Source: Saussurea involucrata
Lineage: Eukaryota; Streptophyta; Magnoliopsida; Asterales; Asteraceae
DNA: 64,000 nt
Direction of reading: 5' to 3'
Assembly: GCA_033807775.1 (NCBI GenBank)
Contig: CM066313.1
Coordinates: forward strand, 88,847,484 to 88,911,483
Shown: positions 24,308 through 36,314 of the stretch, piece after piece
Layout of the letters: every line of letters starts with the position of its first letter
Position numbering within the stretch: the stretch's first letter is position 1
Position numbers and translations under genes: made by a program
Notes under the pieces: generated by a model
What the model was told of the DNA's origin: nothing
Databases searched by the model: none
What the model saw: the letters and a program-made list of their open reading frames with translations, nothing else

Positions 24308-24842
24308 GTTCTTGTAAGCAGATAATATCTTGTTTTGTCAGTTTGCAGGGAGAAAAGCTATTAACAGGCCTAAAATATGCATCCCATATCAAAACAACAA
24401 TTACCTTATAAACAGGTCCGAAACCACCCTGTCCAAGCTTATTTTCACTTGAGAAGTTATCAGTGGCAGCTACTATAGAAGCAAAGCTGAAAACTATTAA
24501 CTCGCTTCCTTTTCTGTCATTGCTTTCGAGATTAGCTGCATCCTTGAAGCTGTCTGAAGCCATAAACTGAAGGAAATATTCATCATCTCTCTTTTGTCTC
24601 TCCTCTACAATCAAAATCATGACTTTGAAAGTAAAATAGCTACAAAACCACAAAAGCTAACCAAATTAATGTCAATATCAAGTGCCATACCTTCTCTTGG
24701 AAGCTTTCTCTTCCTAAGATACCACCATAGACCGAAGCAAAAGAGAAGTAGAAAACTGCCCACAACTATGGGTGCCCAAATGCGGGTTATATCTATATGG
24801 AGGATCAAATTAAGTAGTAGAATAAATAACAAGTAACCCACA

Positions 24843-25230
24843 ACACTACTAAACAAAGGACCTTTTCTGGAGGAAAAATCCGCCGGAGAAAGGAATTTTC
24901 GGCCGATTTGACTGTCGGAATAAAAGTCGCCGCAACAGGACTTTTCCGGCGGATTGACTTTTTCTGGCAAATATTTCCGTCGGAAAGATTTCCCAGATTA
25001 ACCAATTAGTTAATTAAAAAGGTAATTAAGATTAAACTTCCAACGAACTTTCGGCAGAATATTATGCTGGAAAGGTTTCTATTATTTAAGTTATACCTTC
25101 CAAATAAATAAATGAATAAAGTTTCCGACGAATTCTACCGGTGGATTTTCGGTGGATTATTCTGCCGGTAACTTTATTTATTTATTTATAAATAGAAAAT
25201 CATTTCCGACGGAAAAATCTGCCGGTACGT
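24843..25230. mobile_element. Probable CACTA-like insertion remnant in intron 1 of kinase copy B
   Basis: Copy A intron 1 lacks this segment. It starts CACTACTAAAC, a CACTA-like terminus, right after a TAACCCACA stretch shared with copy A. It contains repeated TTTCCG(G/A)CGGA motifs in both orientations. I could not find the matching right terminus or a target duplication, so it may be truncated. The motif and copy comparison support an insertion; the superfamily is an inference. Confidence 0.5.
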
Positions 25231-26401
25231 TACCTTTACTCGGATTTGGTGAAATAAGCACGTACGTCAACCTGCCATCCCCTTGGGGACTGATCGAAAA
25301 GTTATTTGTTGATTTGGTTCCGGTCCATATACCACAACCAGTTCCTTTGTTAATTGTGACAAACCCCACACAGTTGCAATTATCCCAGCACCTCAACATG
25401 CAATCACTGTTAGTGATTCTTATGTTATTGTAATCAAACCAGCCATTTATGTCGCGGGCAAAAACCCCATTCATTCGTCTAAATCTATCCTTCTCACTCC
25501 TACAGTGTGGCAAATTAGAACCAGCCACACACCCATTTCTGGCATCATACCCATAACAGAACTCGGGGGTCCAGACCGTAAGCCATCCATCTTCTTGTAT
25601 TTCACCACCTGGTCTCAAAACCCACATGTGTTGAACACCATTGATGCCATGAAAACTGAAGGATCTCTCTTCATCATTGTACACATAACTGAGATTGTAC
25701 TGGTATTCACTGGTTGGACTATTAACTTCCATGAACTTAAATGTCTGATTAATCAAATCTCCACTAGTCCAGTATGGCTGTCCTCGTCGTCGGATCATTA
25801 ATCTCTGAGAGTTTTCTCCTTCGGATTCCCAGCTCAAAGTAAAAGCACCCCTATCAGGGATGTCCTCATTCAGCCAAGAAGTTAAGTTCCAACTTTTGCC
25901 AGTTCTAAGGTTCGAGCCCAGTTTCATGTTTGGTAAAAGTACGTTTGTTGGATAATCAAAACTCTGCCACAGAATCCGGTTGTCAGTTTTGTTCTTCAGC
26001 TGGAAATTACCAGTGTCTTCAAGAGTTGCGGTCAAATTTGGTCCATGAGCGGATTCATTATCGGAGATATTTACAAGGGTTGTTCCTGCGGTGGTGATGA
26101 TCAATATCCCAGTGTCGGGATCGATCATGAGGATGCCAGAACTTGATATGTTGATAGGTGTGGATGGATTGGCTACCCATACTTTTGTGGATGGTTGATT
26201 GTTGGTGTACCAAATACCTAAATAAGTGTTGTTTGTGGCGGGAATGGTGAAGAACCCTAACGTGAAGATCCTACCAGGGGAAACAAGCTGAGAAGTGAGG
26301 TTGAGTTGATCACCAACGTTGATGGTTGAAACACCGGTGACCGGAAAACAATTGATGATTAGGTTGGTGCTTAGAATTGTGAAGATGATGAGAGTACTCA
26401 T

Positions 26402-27690
26402 AATTTCAACAATTCAAAACAGATTGTATTTGAATTTGAGACTTTGATGCATGGGTTAATTTAATTAAGTATCCATCAGCAGCCAGCCAATATCGACTAT
26501 ATCACTCTTTGGTCAACGAATTTTGAAGAAATCTGTGGCTAGAAATTGGTTTTGACTTGGATGCAAGTATGTATGTATGTATATATTACATAATATATTA
26601 CAGATTTCGTCCCTAGAATTTGGTCTTAAAAGAAAAAGAAATTGGAAGGACCAAAATACCTTACTTAACAGATGGGAATTAACTATCATTAATGACAGGG
26701 ACTAATGTGTTATGAAAATAAATGCAAACTCTGGAGTCTATCTTGTAATAAATAAATTCTAGGGACTAAATCCAAGAAATTTTGGAAACCACAGGGACCA
26801 AATCCATAATTTACTCTTCTTTTTATACGCCCCTCTCCTGTTGAACTCGAAGTGTCTGGCAGCAACTGATATAGACTTCTGATAAATCTCTAAACTCTAA
26901 TGACTAGTGTTTTTTTACTGTTTTATAAATTAAAGATGTTTCTAATTTGTTTTATTATTTGGATTGTTGTCTACTTGTGTTTGTTGATTTTTGATAGTTA
27001 GATGATTAGTTCAATTTGCTAATGTGTCTATCTTGGTTTCTCATTGGTATTTGCTTTATGCTTGGGGTTTGATTTGTTGCTCATTTTTTATAATATTACC
27101 AAGGTTGATGATGCCCATCCGATGAAATACCACGAACATAAACTCTTTGATATTCTCGTTAGTTTAATTTGAAAGACTCAAAGATTGGTTACATAGTTTG
27201 ATTCTTGATCTAAATAGTACTTATTTTACTTGTAGCCTATGCGTTTATATCCCATTTAAATAATGGCGAGCCACTATTGTATACATATGAAAGATGATGG
27301 CCGATTGTCATTGTGCTCTCTTGCTTTCTCATTTATCAGTTTACAAGTTTCTTAATATAGGTCGGTTCTCTCATCTATGATGTTGGTTCTTTAATCTATA
27401 TGCTTCTATTTTTCTTCCATGGTCTGCCTCATTACTATTTTGTTGATTTGAGCATTCAAATGTGTGGGCAACAATATCTCTCCAATCATTTTGATCTAAC
27501 ACTTTCAATGCCCCCTACCATATGTGATAGAGGTAAATCAGGTAATGATGATGAAGGATCAAAATGCCTCATCAAATAGCAGATAACAAGGCCCATGGTA
27601 AAAGCACCAACCCATAAATTCTCAAGTAGTTATTTCATTATACAATTATAAAGAAAATCAATATTGATATTTCAATTGGCTAATAGCTGC
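26402..27690. other. Intergenic region, no gene recognised
   Basis: AT-rich DNA upstream of kinase copy B. Between about 26605 and 26815, several GGGAC(T/C)AAATCC-like and GGTCC-type motifs in both orientations suggest a decayed MITE. I see no ORF with recognisable homology. Confidence 0.5.
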
Positions 27691-27702
27691 TATGATATTC
27701 TA

Positions 27703-27985
27703 TCAAGCCTCCATTTCTGTAACTATCATCTTGTTTACTGAGTAGTCCTCTGACTTTCTTTCAACTGAAGTCGACTTCAATGCACCTTTGCCAATAAAGA
27801 ATGTTGGCCATTTTGGGGTAAGTAACAACATAGTGTCATTGATAAGCATAGAGATCCCATCCGACATCACTGATCTCTCCAATACGTTTTTTTTTGTACA
27901 CAAAGAAGTGCCACATGAACAGTCCTAAAAGATTGGCCTACTACACAAGCATCAACTAGTGTTGGATTCTTCAACTCCAATGTAT
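27703..27985 (-). pseudogene. Last-exon relic of a third receptor-like kinase (copy C)
   Basis: The minus strand reads HVALLCVQ, then a variant of the C-terminal kinase segment (SDGISMLINDTMLLLTPKWPTFF) and ends NKMIVTEMEA before a stop. It matches exon 7 of copy B (21969-22262). The normally conserved DRPEM motif is replaced by ERSVM. No other exons were found up- or downstream, so it is a stranded last exon of a tandem family member. Confidence 0.8.
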
Positions 27986-28537
27986 GTATGTTTGCAAGGC
28001 CGGTCCTATGGTTTTGGCTGCCTTGAGTGGAGTATCAAAAGAATGCCCCAATCCAAGAAACAACGAACACACAAAATTTTAAGAGGTTTGGAAAGTACTT
28101 GTCAGGTATGTGCCTTTTTTTATGCGCATGGAGGGGATAATAGTCTTCTTTAAAGCATAAATATGTGGAGAAATAATTTAAAACATATTTTAAGCATAAA
28201 ACAAAATGGAGCCATAGAGAAAATGTTAAAAGTGTATACCTTGTTGGATAGTTGACGTTGTTCTAGTTGTGCAGGCCGTCGTTCTCTGCCAAGTCAAAAA
28301 ATCTAGAGAATACATACCAAATAAGTTGTATACTTCTATAAGGTAAGATGCCATATTTGGTTCCTTATAAGCCTGGTTATATTGCAAGTTGAATTTCAAA
28401 ACCCACCTCATTGCTGCTTCTCCAGAGAAATTGTGTTTCTGGGATTATCCTTTGTGATTCATAGACTTGATAAATTTATGGACATAAGCCTAAAATTAGC
28501 ATGGACATAAGCATGGCTTGAATGAAACTGTATCCTA
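27986..28537. other. Intergenic segment between kinase relic and PPR gene
   Basis: No recognisable gene. A short GC-balanced stretch near 28000-28155 and AT-rich flanks. This is presumably the 3' side of both minus-strand genes. Confidence 0.4.
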
Positions 28538-28555
28538 GGGGGGGGGGGGGGGGGG
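28538..28555. repeat. G18 homopolymer directly after the PPR stop codon
   Basis: Eighteen consecutive G on the plus strand (C on the gene strand), starting with the base immediately after the TGA stop of the PPR gene (28556-28558). Length in this assembly may be unreliable. Confidence 0.95.
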
Positions 28556-30666
28556 TCACCAATAATCCCCACATGAACACAACCCATCCTTAAAACGATG
28601 GAACCGATTTGCATCTCTCAAAATGATCTCCCTATGCATCACCTGTGATATCAACTTAAAAGCAGAATGACAATCTCCACAAACCCAAAGATTTTTCATT
28701 ATCCGAATTGCCATCTTTTCTGGCACCTTCAAAAGTCCATATGCCACAGCCAGTTTCTCACTATGATACCCCAAACTATGCACCTTCTCCTCTTCATCTA
28801 CATCATGCAGCACAAAGCTTCCATCCGGATTGTAACCAGCTTCTCTCAGTAACCCCCCTAAATACTCCAACATCCCCATAATCAACGAATGTTCTGGGTG
28901 GGGCCTACTTTCGCCCCCGCTGAACATATGCATTTCATTCTCGATAACTATCCAGCTACACCCAGGTGATTTCTTTACTTTCTGTGATCTCATGGTTTTC
29001 CTCACGTCTGCAACTGCAGACCATCTACCTTTTGAAGCATATATGTTTGATAGCAAGATATAGGGTCCAGAGTTTTTGGGCTCGAGGTTTACAAGCTTCT
29101 TAGCTGCAACTCCAGCCATCTCGAGGTTCATGTGCTTTCGACAAGCACCCATTAACGAACCCCAAATGATAGCATCTGCCTCCATTGGCATCTTATTTAT
29201 TAAATCCATTGCTTCCTCTAACCGACAGGCTCGCCAAGTAGATCCACCATGCAAGCATAGTGTTCGGTTTTGGGATCAACAAAATACTTCGATTTCATGG
29301 AATCGAATATTTCAACCCCCTCGTCAACCTTCCCGGTGTAGCTACAGGCAGAAAGAACTCCTATGAAAGTAACGTCATCTGCTGAAATGCCAAAAGAACA
29401 CAATTTGTGGAAAATTTCCAAAGCTTCTTCTCCTAACCCATGTTGTGCGTAACCCGTAATGATGGAATTCCACATAACGGTATCTTTCGTGGGAGATCGA
29501 TCAAATACGCTTTTAGCCTTAACAAGATCGCCGCATTTTACATACATTGTGATCAGTACTGAACCAACGTACACATCGGTATCAAACGATGCCTTGACCA
29601 ACTGAGCGTGAATTTGTCTACCGTGATCAAGACTCGCCAGGCTGGAACAAACTGAAAGGACACTGATCAAAGAAGGGAAATTTGGCCGAACCCGTTTTGT
29701 TTGCATTAACGAAAATAATCTTAGAGCTTCTAATTCAAACCCTTTTCTTTCATAAGTTTTTATCATTGCACTCCATGATCCATCATCTTTCTCGTTCATT
29801 TGATCGAATATCGTCCTTGCTTTACCTACCTCCCCTATCTGGCCCAACCCCAGTATCATGGCATTACATGAAACCACAGACTTGTAAGGCATGGCATCGA
29901 AAAGTTCCATAGCTTCCTGCATCCTTCCGCACTGTGTGTAGCCCATTAGCATCGCGGTCCATGACACCTCGTTTTTCTTGGGCATTACTTCAAAGAGTTT
30001 CCTAGCAACATCAGCACAGTCGTTTTGGACATAACCAGAAATCATGGTCGTCCAAGAAACCACGTTCTTATCAGGCATTTCATCGAATAGGTGGCGTGCT
30101 TCGGCCAAACGACCGGTTTGACAATATCCACCTACCATACTAGCCCATGCAACCACATCTTTCACTGGCATGATGTAAAAATGTCTACGAGCTTTGTCGA
30201 TTTGATTGTCTCGAATAAGCCCACCTAACATCACAGTCCATGACACAACATTCCTTTCAGGCATCTGCCAGAAAAGTGATTCGGCCTCGGAAACCAAACC
30301 TTCTTCTACATAACCTCTAATCATTGCAGTCCAAGAAACAACATTTCTATCAGGCATTCGATCAAACACATATCGGGCTTCATTTACCATCCTATTCTTC
30401 ACATACCCAGAAATCAAACCGTTCCAAGAAACGGTGCTTCTTTCAGGCATTTGATCGAACAGCTTCCGTGCTTCAATAGGTTGGTTGTTTTGGAAATAAC
30501 AAGCGACAATTGAGTTCCATGAAACGATGTTCTTTTCCCGTAAACGATCAAATACTTCACGAGCATTGTCGATTTGACCAAGGCAACCATACCGTGCAAT
30601 CTGACAATTAGCTGAAATTGCAACATGTGAGCAGTACGTTCGGCGGTGACTTAAGACGAAGTGCAT
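28556..30666 (-). CDS. Pentatricopeptide-repeat protein, PLS class with E and DYW domains, one frameshift
   Basis: About 700 residues in two overlapping frames. From Met at 30666 there are roughly a dozen 31-35-residue PPR motifs (recurring VSWNxxIxGY and EARxLFDxMPxRN), then longer motifs up to the E region. A DYW cytidine-deaminase-like domain has HSEKLAVAYGL, CGDCH and the terminal CSCGDYW. The likely role is organelle RNA editing or processing; the N terminus suggests organelle targeting, unproven. Near 29236 the reading frame breaks: the first ORF ends 29218 and the second continues in frame with the E/DYW part. A one-base loss in a short G run explains it. Either a recent pseudogene or an assembly error. 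Relatives are the At1g56690-type PPR proteins. Confidence 0.88.
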
Positions 30667-31231
30667 TTAAATGATTCTAGTATTGCTTCTTTACGGTTGT
30701 AAACTATAGAAAATCACTTGAATGAACCGGAAAGCAATGCTCCCATGAACCAGGCTGGTTCAGAGGTTTTTCATGCTAGAAAACAGACAAAACAAACTAT
30801 TTTTAAGGGACCAAGGATTTAACGAAGAATCATGAATTTTCAAATGAAAAAAGTCACACTACTCCAAGGTTTTAAATAACGAAAACAACCACGTTTTCCT
30901 CTTAGGTACATGTAAATCCAAAAAATAAAACAAAAATTTATGAATCTATATCATTTAACAAAAAAACATAATTTGATATTTCCATACCAAATAAGCAAAA
31001 TATAAAGTCTATAATTCATAATATATATATATATATATATGTACACAAAATAAATTATCTACAAAATTTATATATTAAAAATAGATTATGTACAAAATTA
31101 ATATACTAAAAACAGATTATGTACATAAAACAGAGTAGTCACAAAAATATTGTACACAAATCAGAATATATATATATATATATAACAGATTTTATGCAGA
31201 ATTTATATATAAAACAAAATATATATCTATA
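30667..31231. other. AT-rich upstream region of the PPR gene
   Basis: No gene seen. Short (AT)n runs at about 31021-31040 and 31167-31183, and repeats of an ACAAAATTTATATA-like phrase. The PPR promoter would lie at its left edge; I cannot define a TATA box with confidence. Confidence 0.5.
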
Positions 31232-31936
31232 TCTATACTACTTTATAAAAAGAGAATAACAGGTTTTTTTCAACTTACGGTTTTTCTAAACATCAGTTTT
31301 TCTATCTCTTCCCCTACCTCTCCCTCCCCCACTTTCTAATACCCCTGATTTCTCTCCCCTTCTCCTTCAACAATCAGTTTTTCAACATTTCCTCTACCCT
31401 TTCTCTTCCCCAATCGGCTCCTCCAGCACACGTTTAAGGAGTTTCAACTCCTGATTTCTCTCACACGATTACATCCCACTAAGTCGCCTTCAACCTCCGG
31501 TTATGGAGTTTCAAATCCCTCCTATAAATACATGGAAGTTTTGCAACATTTTGTACGGTCGTTCAACTTCAAAATCAAAAGTGTGATTTAGCAACATCGA
31601 TTTGGCACTAAGAGCATCTTCGTTCCTAGTTCTGCGATTTATCAAAATCGATTTGGCATTGTGCGATTTATCAAAATCGATTCGATTTCAAGGTCTCCAC
31701 ATTTGATTCTTTATTTGTGTGCTTCATCTCCATCTTATATGACTTCATCTGATTCGTATATGATTTTTTTCCCACTAACAGAGCTCTCAATTTTAGCAGA
31801 TTTCAATAACTTTAACGAATGCTTTCTTCAATTTGTGCACGATTCAACCCATGTAGCTAGGGTTCTCGATTCAACCTCTGTTGTTAGGATGGAGATTGGC
31901 AAACGATGGAGGTTATGGTTTGGTGTTTTTATATAA
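31232..31936 (+). mobile_element. Candidate Helitron 5' terminus, plus strand
   Basis: A|TCTATACTACTTTATAAAAAG resembles plant Helitron 5' ends (TC start after an A). No 3' hairpin/CTAG partner lies before 31936, where a minus-strand Helitron end begins. Its partner could be the plus-strand 3' end at 49485 if the intervening elements are nested insertions. No coding gene recognised here. Confidence 0.35.
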
Positions 31937-33320
31937 CTAGGTAACAGCATCGCGCATTGCGCGGTGAATACAAATATTATTATAAAGATTGATATATTTC
32001 ACTAAAAATTTAATTTATAAGCAGTTGTTATCATATTCAAAAACATAAAAATAAATAAAAACATAATTTATTAAAATAAGTATTGTTAGCTTACTAAAAG
32101 AAAGAATACAAACACGTATCTTACTAAGAAAATAAAACAATTTAAAAGTTTTGATTTATAAGTATTGTTAACTTATCCAAAAAAAATGTAAATAAATAAA
32201 AATATACATATTAAAAAAATTGATTTATAAACATTTTTAGCTTACTAAAAAAATAAGAAATAAAAAAAATAATCTATTAAAATAAATATTTAATTTATAA
32301 TCATTTTTAGCTATCTTAATAAAAAATGTTCATATAATATTTAGATCAAGTAAGCTGATGAAGGAAAAATAAATCAATAAACACAATAATTATAATAAAA
32401 TAACCATTGTTATAAAATAATAATTATAGTTTATTAGAAAATTTTATTGATGTATAAGCAGTTGTTATTTTACTAAAAAAATAAAAGAATACATATAAAA
32501 ATATAATTTATTAAAATTAATATTGATTTATAAATATTGTTAACTTTACTAAAGAAAGAATATAAACATTGATATAGATCTTACTAAAAATATAAAACAT
32601 TTTAAAAGTTTTGATTTATAATCATTGTTAACTTATTAAGAAAAACAAAAATTAAATAAATAAAAAGTATATTTTATTAAATAAGTTTTGATATATAAGT
32701 ACTGTTAGGTTATCTATAAAAATGTAAATAAATAAAAAATACAATATTAAAAGTATTTTTGATTTATAAGCATTGTTAACATACTAAAAGATCAAAAAAA
32801 ACATAATCTATTAAAATAAGTATTTGATTTATAAGTATTGTTAACTATCTCATAAAATTATAAAATGAAAAATGAAAAGTTTTGTTAGCTTATTAAGAAC
32901 ATAAAACAATTTAAAAGTTTTGATTTATAATCATTGTTAACTTATTAAGAAAAATAAAAAATTATATAAATAAAAAATATATTTTATTAGATAAGTTATT
33001 TATTTATAGGTATTGTTAGTTTATCCATAAAAATGTATAAAAACATATAATATTAAAAATATTTTTGATTTATAAACATGTTATTCTACTAAAACATAAA
33101 AAAAAAATATTACCTATTAAAAGAAGTATTTGATTTATATTGATGTTATCTATCTTATAAAAGAATAAAATCAAAAATGAAAAGTTAGTAATTAATAAGA
33201 TCATTTAATATATTACTTTTATTTCAAATAAATCTAAATTCTAGAAAATTAGATAAATGGTCTTGAAAACTTATCCTTAATCCTCTCTCTAACATTCTCC
33301 TTTATATATTAAGGCAAAAC
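31937..33320 (-). mobile_element. Non-autonomous Helitron, minus strand, AT-rich body
   Basis: The minus strand ends ...CGCGCAATGCGCG, a 10-nt spacer, CTAG (31940-31937), followed by T. This is the classic Helitron 3' hairpin and terminus inserted between A and T. The body (31970-33250) is very AT-rich with irregular tandem repeats of a TTGATTTATAAGCATTGTTA-like unit about 100-130 bp apart. The right (5') end near 33313 reads CCTTAATATATAAAGGAGAA on the minus strand, similar to but not matching the expected TC start, so that boundary is approximate. Confidence 0.6.
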
Positions 33321-33333
33321 ACTCCCTGGTGTT

Positions 33334-34834
33334 TGTAACAACCCACACCAAATAATCATGCCAAAAGCTACCCCTTTCATTTAAAACACCACAACTGGCT
33401 CAACATAGTCATACTATGTAATTTACAGACTGGGTTTGCGGAATTAACCCTAACTACAGCTGAGAACATAACTACAAAATAAAAAGGAAAAGACTTCTAA
33501 TCCTTCTACACGTAAGCTCCAGCTCACGTCCTGCCATTTCCTCTAAACGAGCTCTCGAATACCTGCTTACCTGAAAAGGTTTTAGTTTTGAAAATGCGGG
33601 GGTTAGACCACAAGGTCTAGTGAGATCCCTCAGGTAACTTTCACACCACAAATAATATTTGAAAGAGTTTGCGAAAACATTATGCAATAATTAGTTTGCA
33701 AATCAACATCCACACACATATAACTGGAATTCCTGCCTGTTCACTACACACCTGTGACCTGATCTAGGGCACACACCCGCCCTTGGGAACAGACCAAGTC
33801 CGTTCGAATCATCCATATGGGACACACCCCCATGTACATCACACCAGCAACTTGAGATTTATGCATAAATAAACCATATGCAACCACACAATAACAAGTA
33901 CGTATGTACAAGTAAACAAACAAGTACCATCAAGCTTTGATTTAGAAAAACTCACCTGAAGTCTTTGTTAGAAATTCTTACTCGCAATTGACTGTCTCTA
34001 CTCGCACCTAAACTTAAACCCAACACACAAACCAGATAAGAGACACTCGGATTCTACTGATATGAAAGTCCCGGTCGAAATGCTCGGGTTCCGGATCCTA
34101 CTTCCGGATTGCAACATACTCCGGATCCATCCGGATTCCGGTACACTTCTGGATGCTTTCCGGATCTAACACCTTCCAGATCAATCACATTCCGAATCCT
34201 ATGGGATTCCGGATCCCAAATCGGCCCACTCAAATTCCGGATCCTAAGGGTTGCGGATCCATATCGACTTATCTCGCATTCCGGTTCCTAAGGGTTCCGG
34301 ATCCCATTGGTTCCGGTTCCTAGAGGTTCTGAATCCTATGGTACTGATTACTGCGAACACTGAAACATTCTGATTTAACTCGACCATTCTTCACGCAATT
34401 CTATATCGGTGTTAACCATTCGCATAGGGGAGAGTCAATACTGATTGTCTTAGCATTTAAACCATTCAATTTCAAACCACACGAAAAGGAGCACACACAC
34501 ACACAATCTCCAATTCTTTTCTTTCAAGATGAAAAACCCAAACCAAACTCTATCGCATTTGACCTTAAGATTAGAATGTAGAGGAGAAAGGATTGAAGAT
34601 TACCTTGCAAGAAGGTTCCACACACACCCAATTTGAAGAACTCTGAACTGCTTTGATTTCTTGATTCTGCACCCACAATCGCACCTCAACCGCACACAGT
34701 ATTCTTGAGGGATTGAGAATCCCTAGGGTTTTACACCCATTTATACCCTCCCACAAGCACACCATTATTTCCATTTTTTCACACTTTTCACCCCAAAACT
34801 AGCATTAAATCTCATAAAGAACACGGTTATTACA
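33334..34834 (-). repeat. G2 left LTR
   Basis: 1501 bp from TGTAACAACCCACACC to GGTTATTACA. It contains a cluster of CCGGAT/TCCGGA motifs at 34084-34330. In sense direction it has donor-like CAAG|GTAATC (intron start 34603), acceptor TTTAG|GTG (34008), a 52-nt micro-exon (34007-33956), CAG|GTGAGTT (33955), a TAGACC/GGTCTA hairpin (33598-33630) and TTTCAG|GT (33571). Confidence 0.9.
34084..34330. repeat. TCCGGA/CCGGAT palindrome cluster in G2 LTR
   Basis: More than a dozen CCGGAT, ATCCGG or TTCCGG motifs at irregular spacing, many forming the 6-bp palindrome TCCGGA. The homologous cluster in the right LTR is at about 43860-44105. It lies in the putative intron 1 of the LTR leader. Confidence 0.85.
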
Positions 34835-34953
34835 TCATCATCCCTTCAAAAGAATTCCTTCCCCGGAATTCCATCTTCGAACAATCGAAGGAAACGGGCC
34901 CTCATTTCTGATTCCACCTCCCACGTTGCTTCTTGCCCCTTATGAAAGCGCCA

Positions 34954-35404
34954 CTAAACTTTCACTAATGAGGTCTCATTATTCCTCGTCTTCCGGACTT
35001 TGCGATCTACGATCGCCAACGGTTCCTCTACATAGCTTAACTCCTCATCCACACGAATGTCTTCTAACGGCACTGCCAAATTCGACACGTGAAAGGTCGA
35101 ATGAACTCCTCGAAGCTCCTCGAGAAACTTCAGCTTATACGCCACCTCACCTACACGCTCGGTGATGGCGAACGACCCTACATACCCGGGTCTTAGTTCC
35201 CATTTCTTTCCAAACGCACGTCTTTCCACGACGAAACTTAAACATCACACTGTCTCCTACTTGGAATTCGATCAATCTCCTCTTTTTACTCACATAACCC
35301 TGTGGCGGTTTAGAGCCACCCTTAACTCCCCGTGAACCTGGTTGACTTATCGGCAGTCAACCGCACGACTTCTGGTCTCACCCAATGCCTCTTTCCCACG
35401 ATAT
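34954..35404 (-). pseudogene. G2 pol C-terminal remnant (post-integrase linker and chromodomain-like end)
   Basis: The minus strand encodes ITERVGEVAYKLKF, a TFHVSNL motif, a YVEEPLAI motif and an RKTRNNETSLVKV run. All match the C-terminal part of the G1 and G4 polyproteins (TFHVS, YVEKPIAV, LVKVQW). Upstream (35230-35404) the linker following integrase is recognisable only in pieces, with several frame breaks and stops. No integrase core, RT or protease is left in this element. Confidence 0.85.
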
Positions 35405-36314
35405 CTCGTTATACTTGGCAGGTTCACAGATAACTACATAAGTCAACCTATTTGTTTCTATAAGGACTCTATCACCCCCACTAAGCATAACCTTTCAACA
35501 ATAGGGCGTATACCAACGAATTAACACACTTTCGGTTGCTACAACTCTTCCCCAGAAGCTTCGCGTAACATAAAAAAACGTCTCAGGCCAACTGTACCAA
35601 CTGTACAGTCGTACACAATATCATCCACACCCAGACTCACGATTTTAAAATGCGTCAAAATAAGGGCTTCACACACAATTCTTCAATCATTTTTTCCCAA
35701 CACGATATACATCTAAGGCAGATAACACTTCCTTTCCTGAATCGCATTGACTACCATCCATCAATAATAATTCACACGTTCTCACCACATCATCACCCCA
35801 CACTACACTTAGCTAAAAGTAGGAACTTCTACACTTCAACATTTGAAGCAACCACCAACCAAAACGAACCAATCCAGAAGACACACATTCAACTTCTCAC
35901 TGCGCCTAACAATCGTCTATCCACATACAATTTCAAGTTTCATCCGCTTAACAGGAAGGAGCAACTATTGCTCACACAAAACGATTCCCATTAGCTTTAT
36001 GCTAAACGACAAGGTTCCCTTGGAATATTTCCCACACTACTACCAAGTCTAATCCAAAGGTCCTTCCTCCTGAGCACCACGTTCGACTACTTTCTTCCAC
36101 TTCTTCTCAAACATAAAACATGTTTCTAAAGAACAGCTCACTAGAAGGTGCACACTCTCGGCCAGCCACACCAGCTAGGTTTCCCCTACTCTTAAACCAT
36201 CATGTACACGCAAATCCTCTCTCTCGCACTCATACTAGGAGTTCGTGTACCCAACAACGACACCCTGAAAACGTTGCTACCCGATTTATGCGTTATTTGC
36301 CCAAACCTTCAAAC
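35405..36314. other. G2 internal region, unassigned
   Basis: About 900 bp between the pol remnant and the right LTR. Small plus-strand ORFs here have no recognisable domain. A GCTACAACTCTTCCCC phrase near 35538 resembles a gypsy LTR end plus polypurine-tract context, so other decayed retroelement material may be mixed in. Confidence 0.35.

Larger units (their letters stand above)
21969..26401 (-). pseudogene. G-type lectin S-receptor-like Ser/Thr kinase, copy B (near-complete, disrupted)
   Basis: The seven-exon layout is readable: 26401-25234, 24792-24691, 24604-24405, 23311 to about 23104, 23018-22781, 22526-22382 and 22262-21969. Exon 1 encodes a signal peptide, a B-lectin domain, an SLG-type region with LWQSFDYPT, and a PAN-like Cys-rich region. 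Exon 2 is transmembrane (WAPIVVGSFLLLFCFGLWWY). Exon 3 has GQGGFGPVY, exon 5 has HRDLKASN and DFG, and exon 6 has SPEYAMEG. The product would be a plasma-membrane receptor kinase. Lesions are an indel in exon 4 (near the GQGL segment), loss of the exon 4 donor by a small deletion, and TGA at 22981-22983 in exon 5 (CGA to TGA is likely). A Mutator-like element sits 11 bp from the exon 4 start. Confidence 0.88.
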
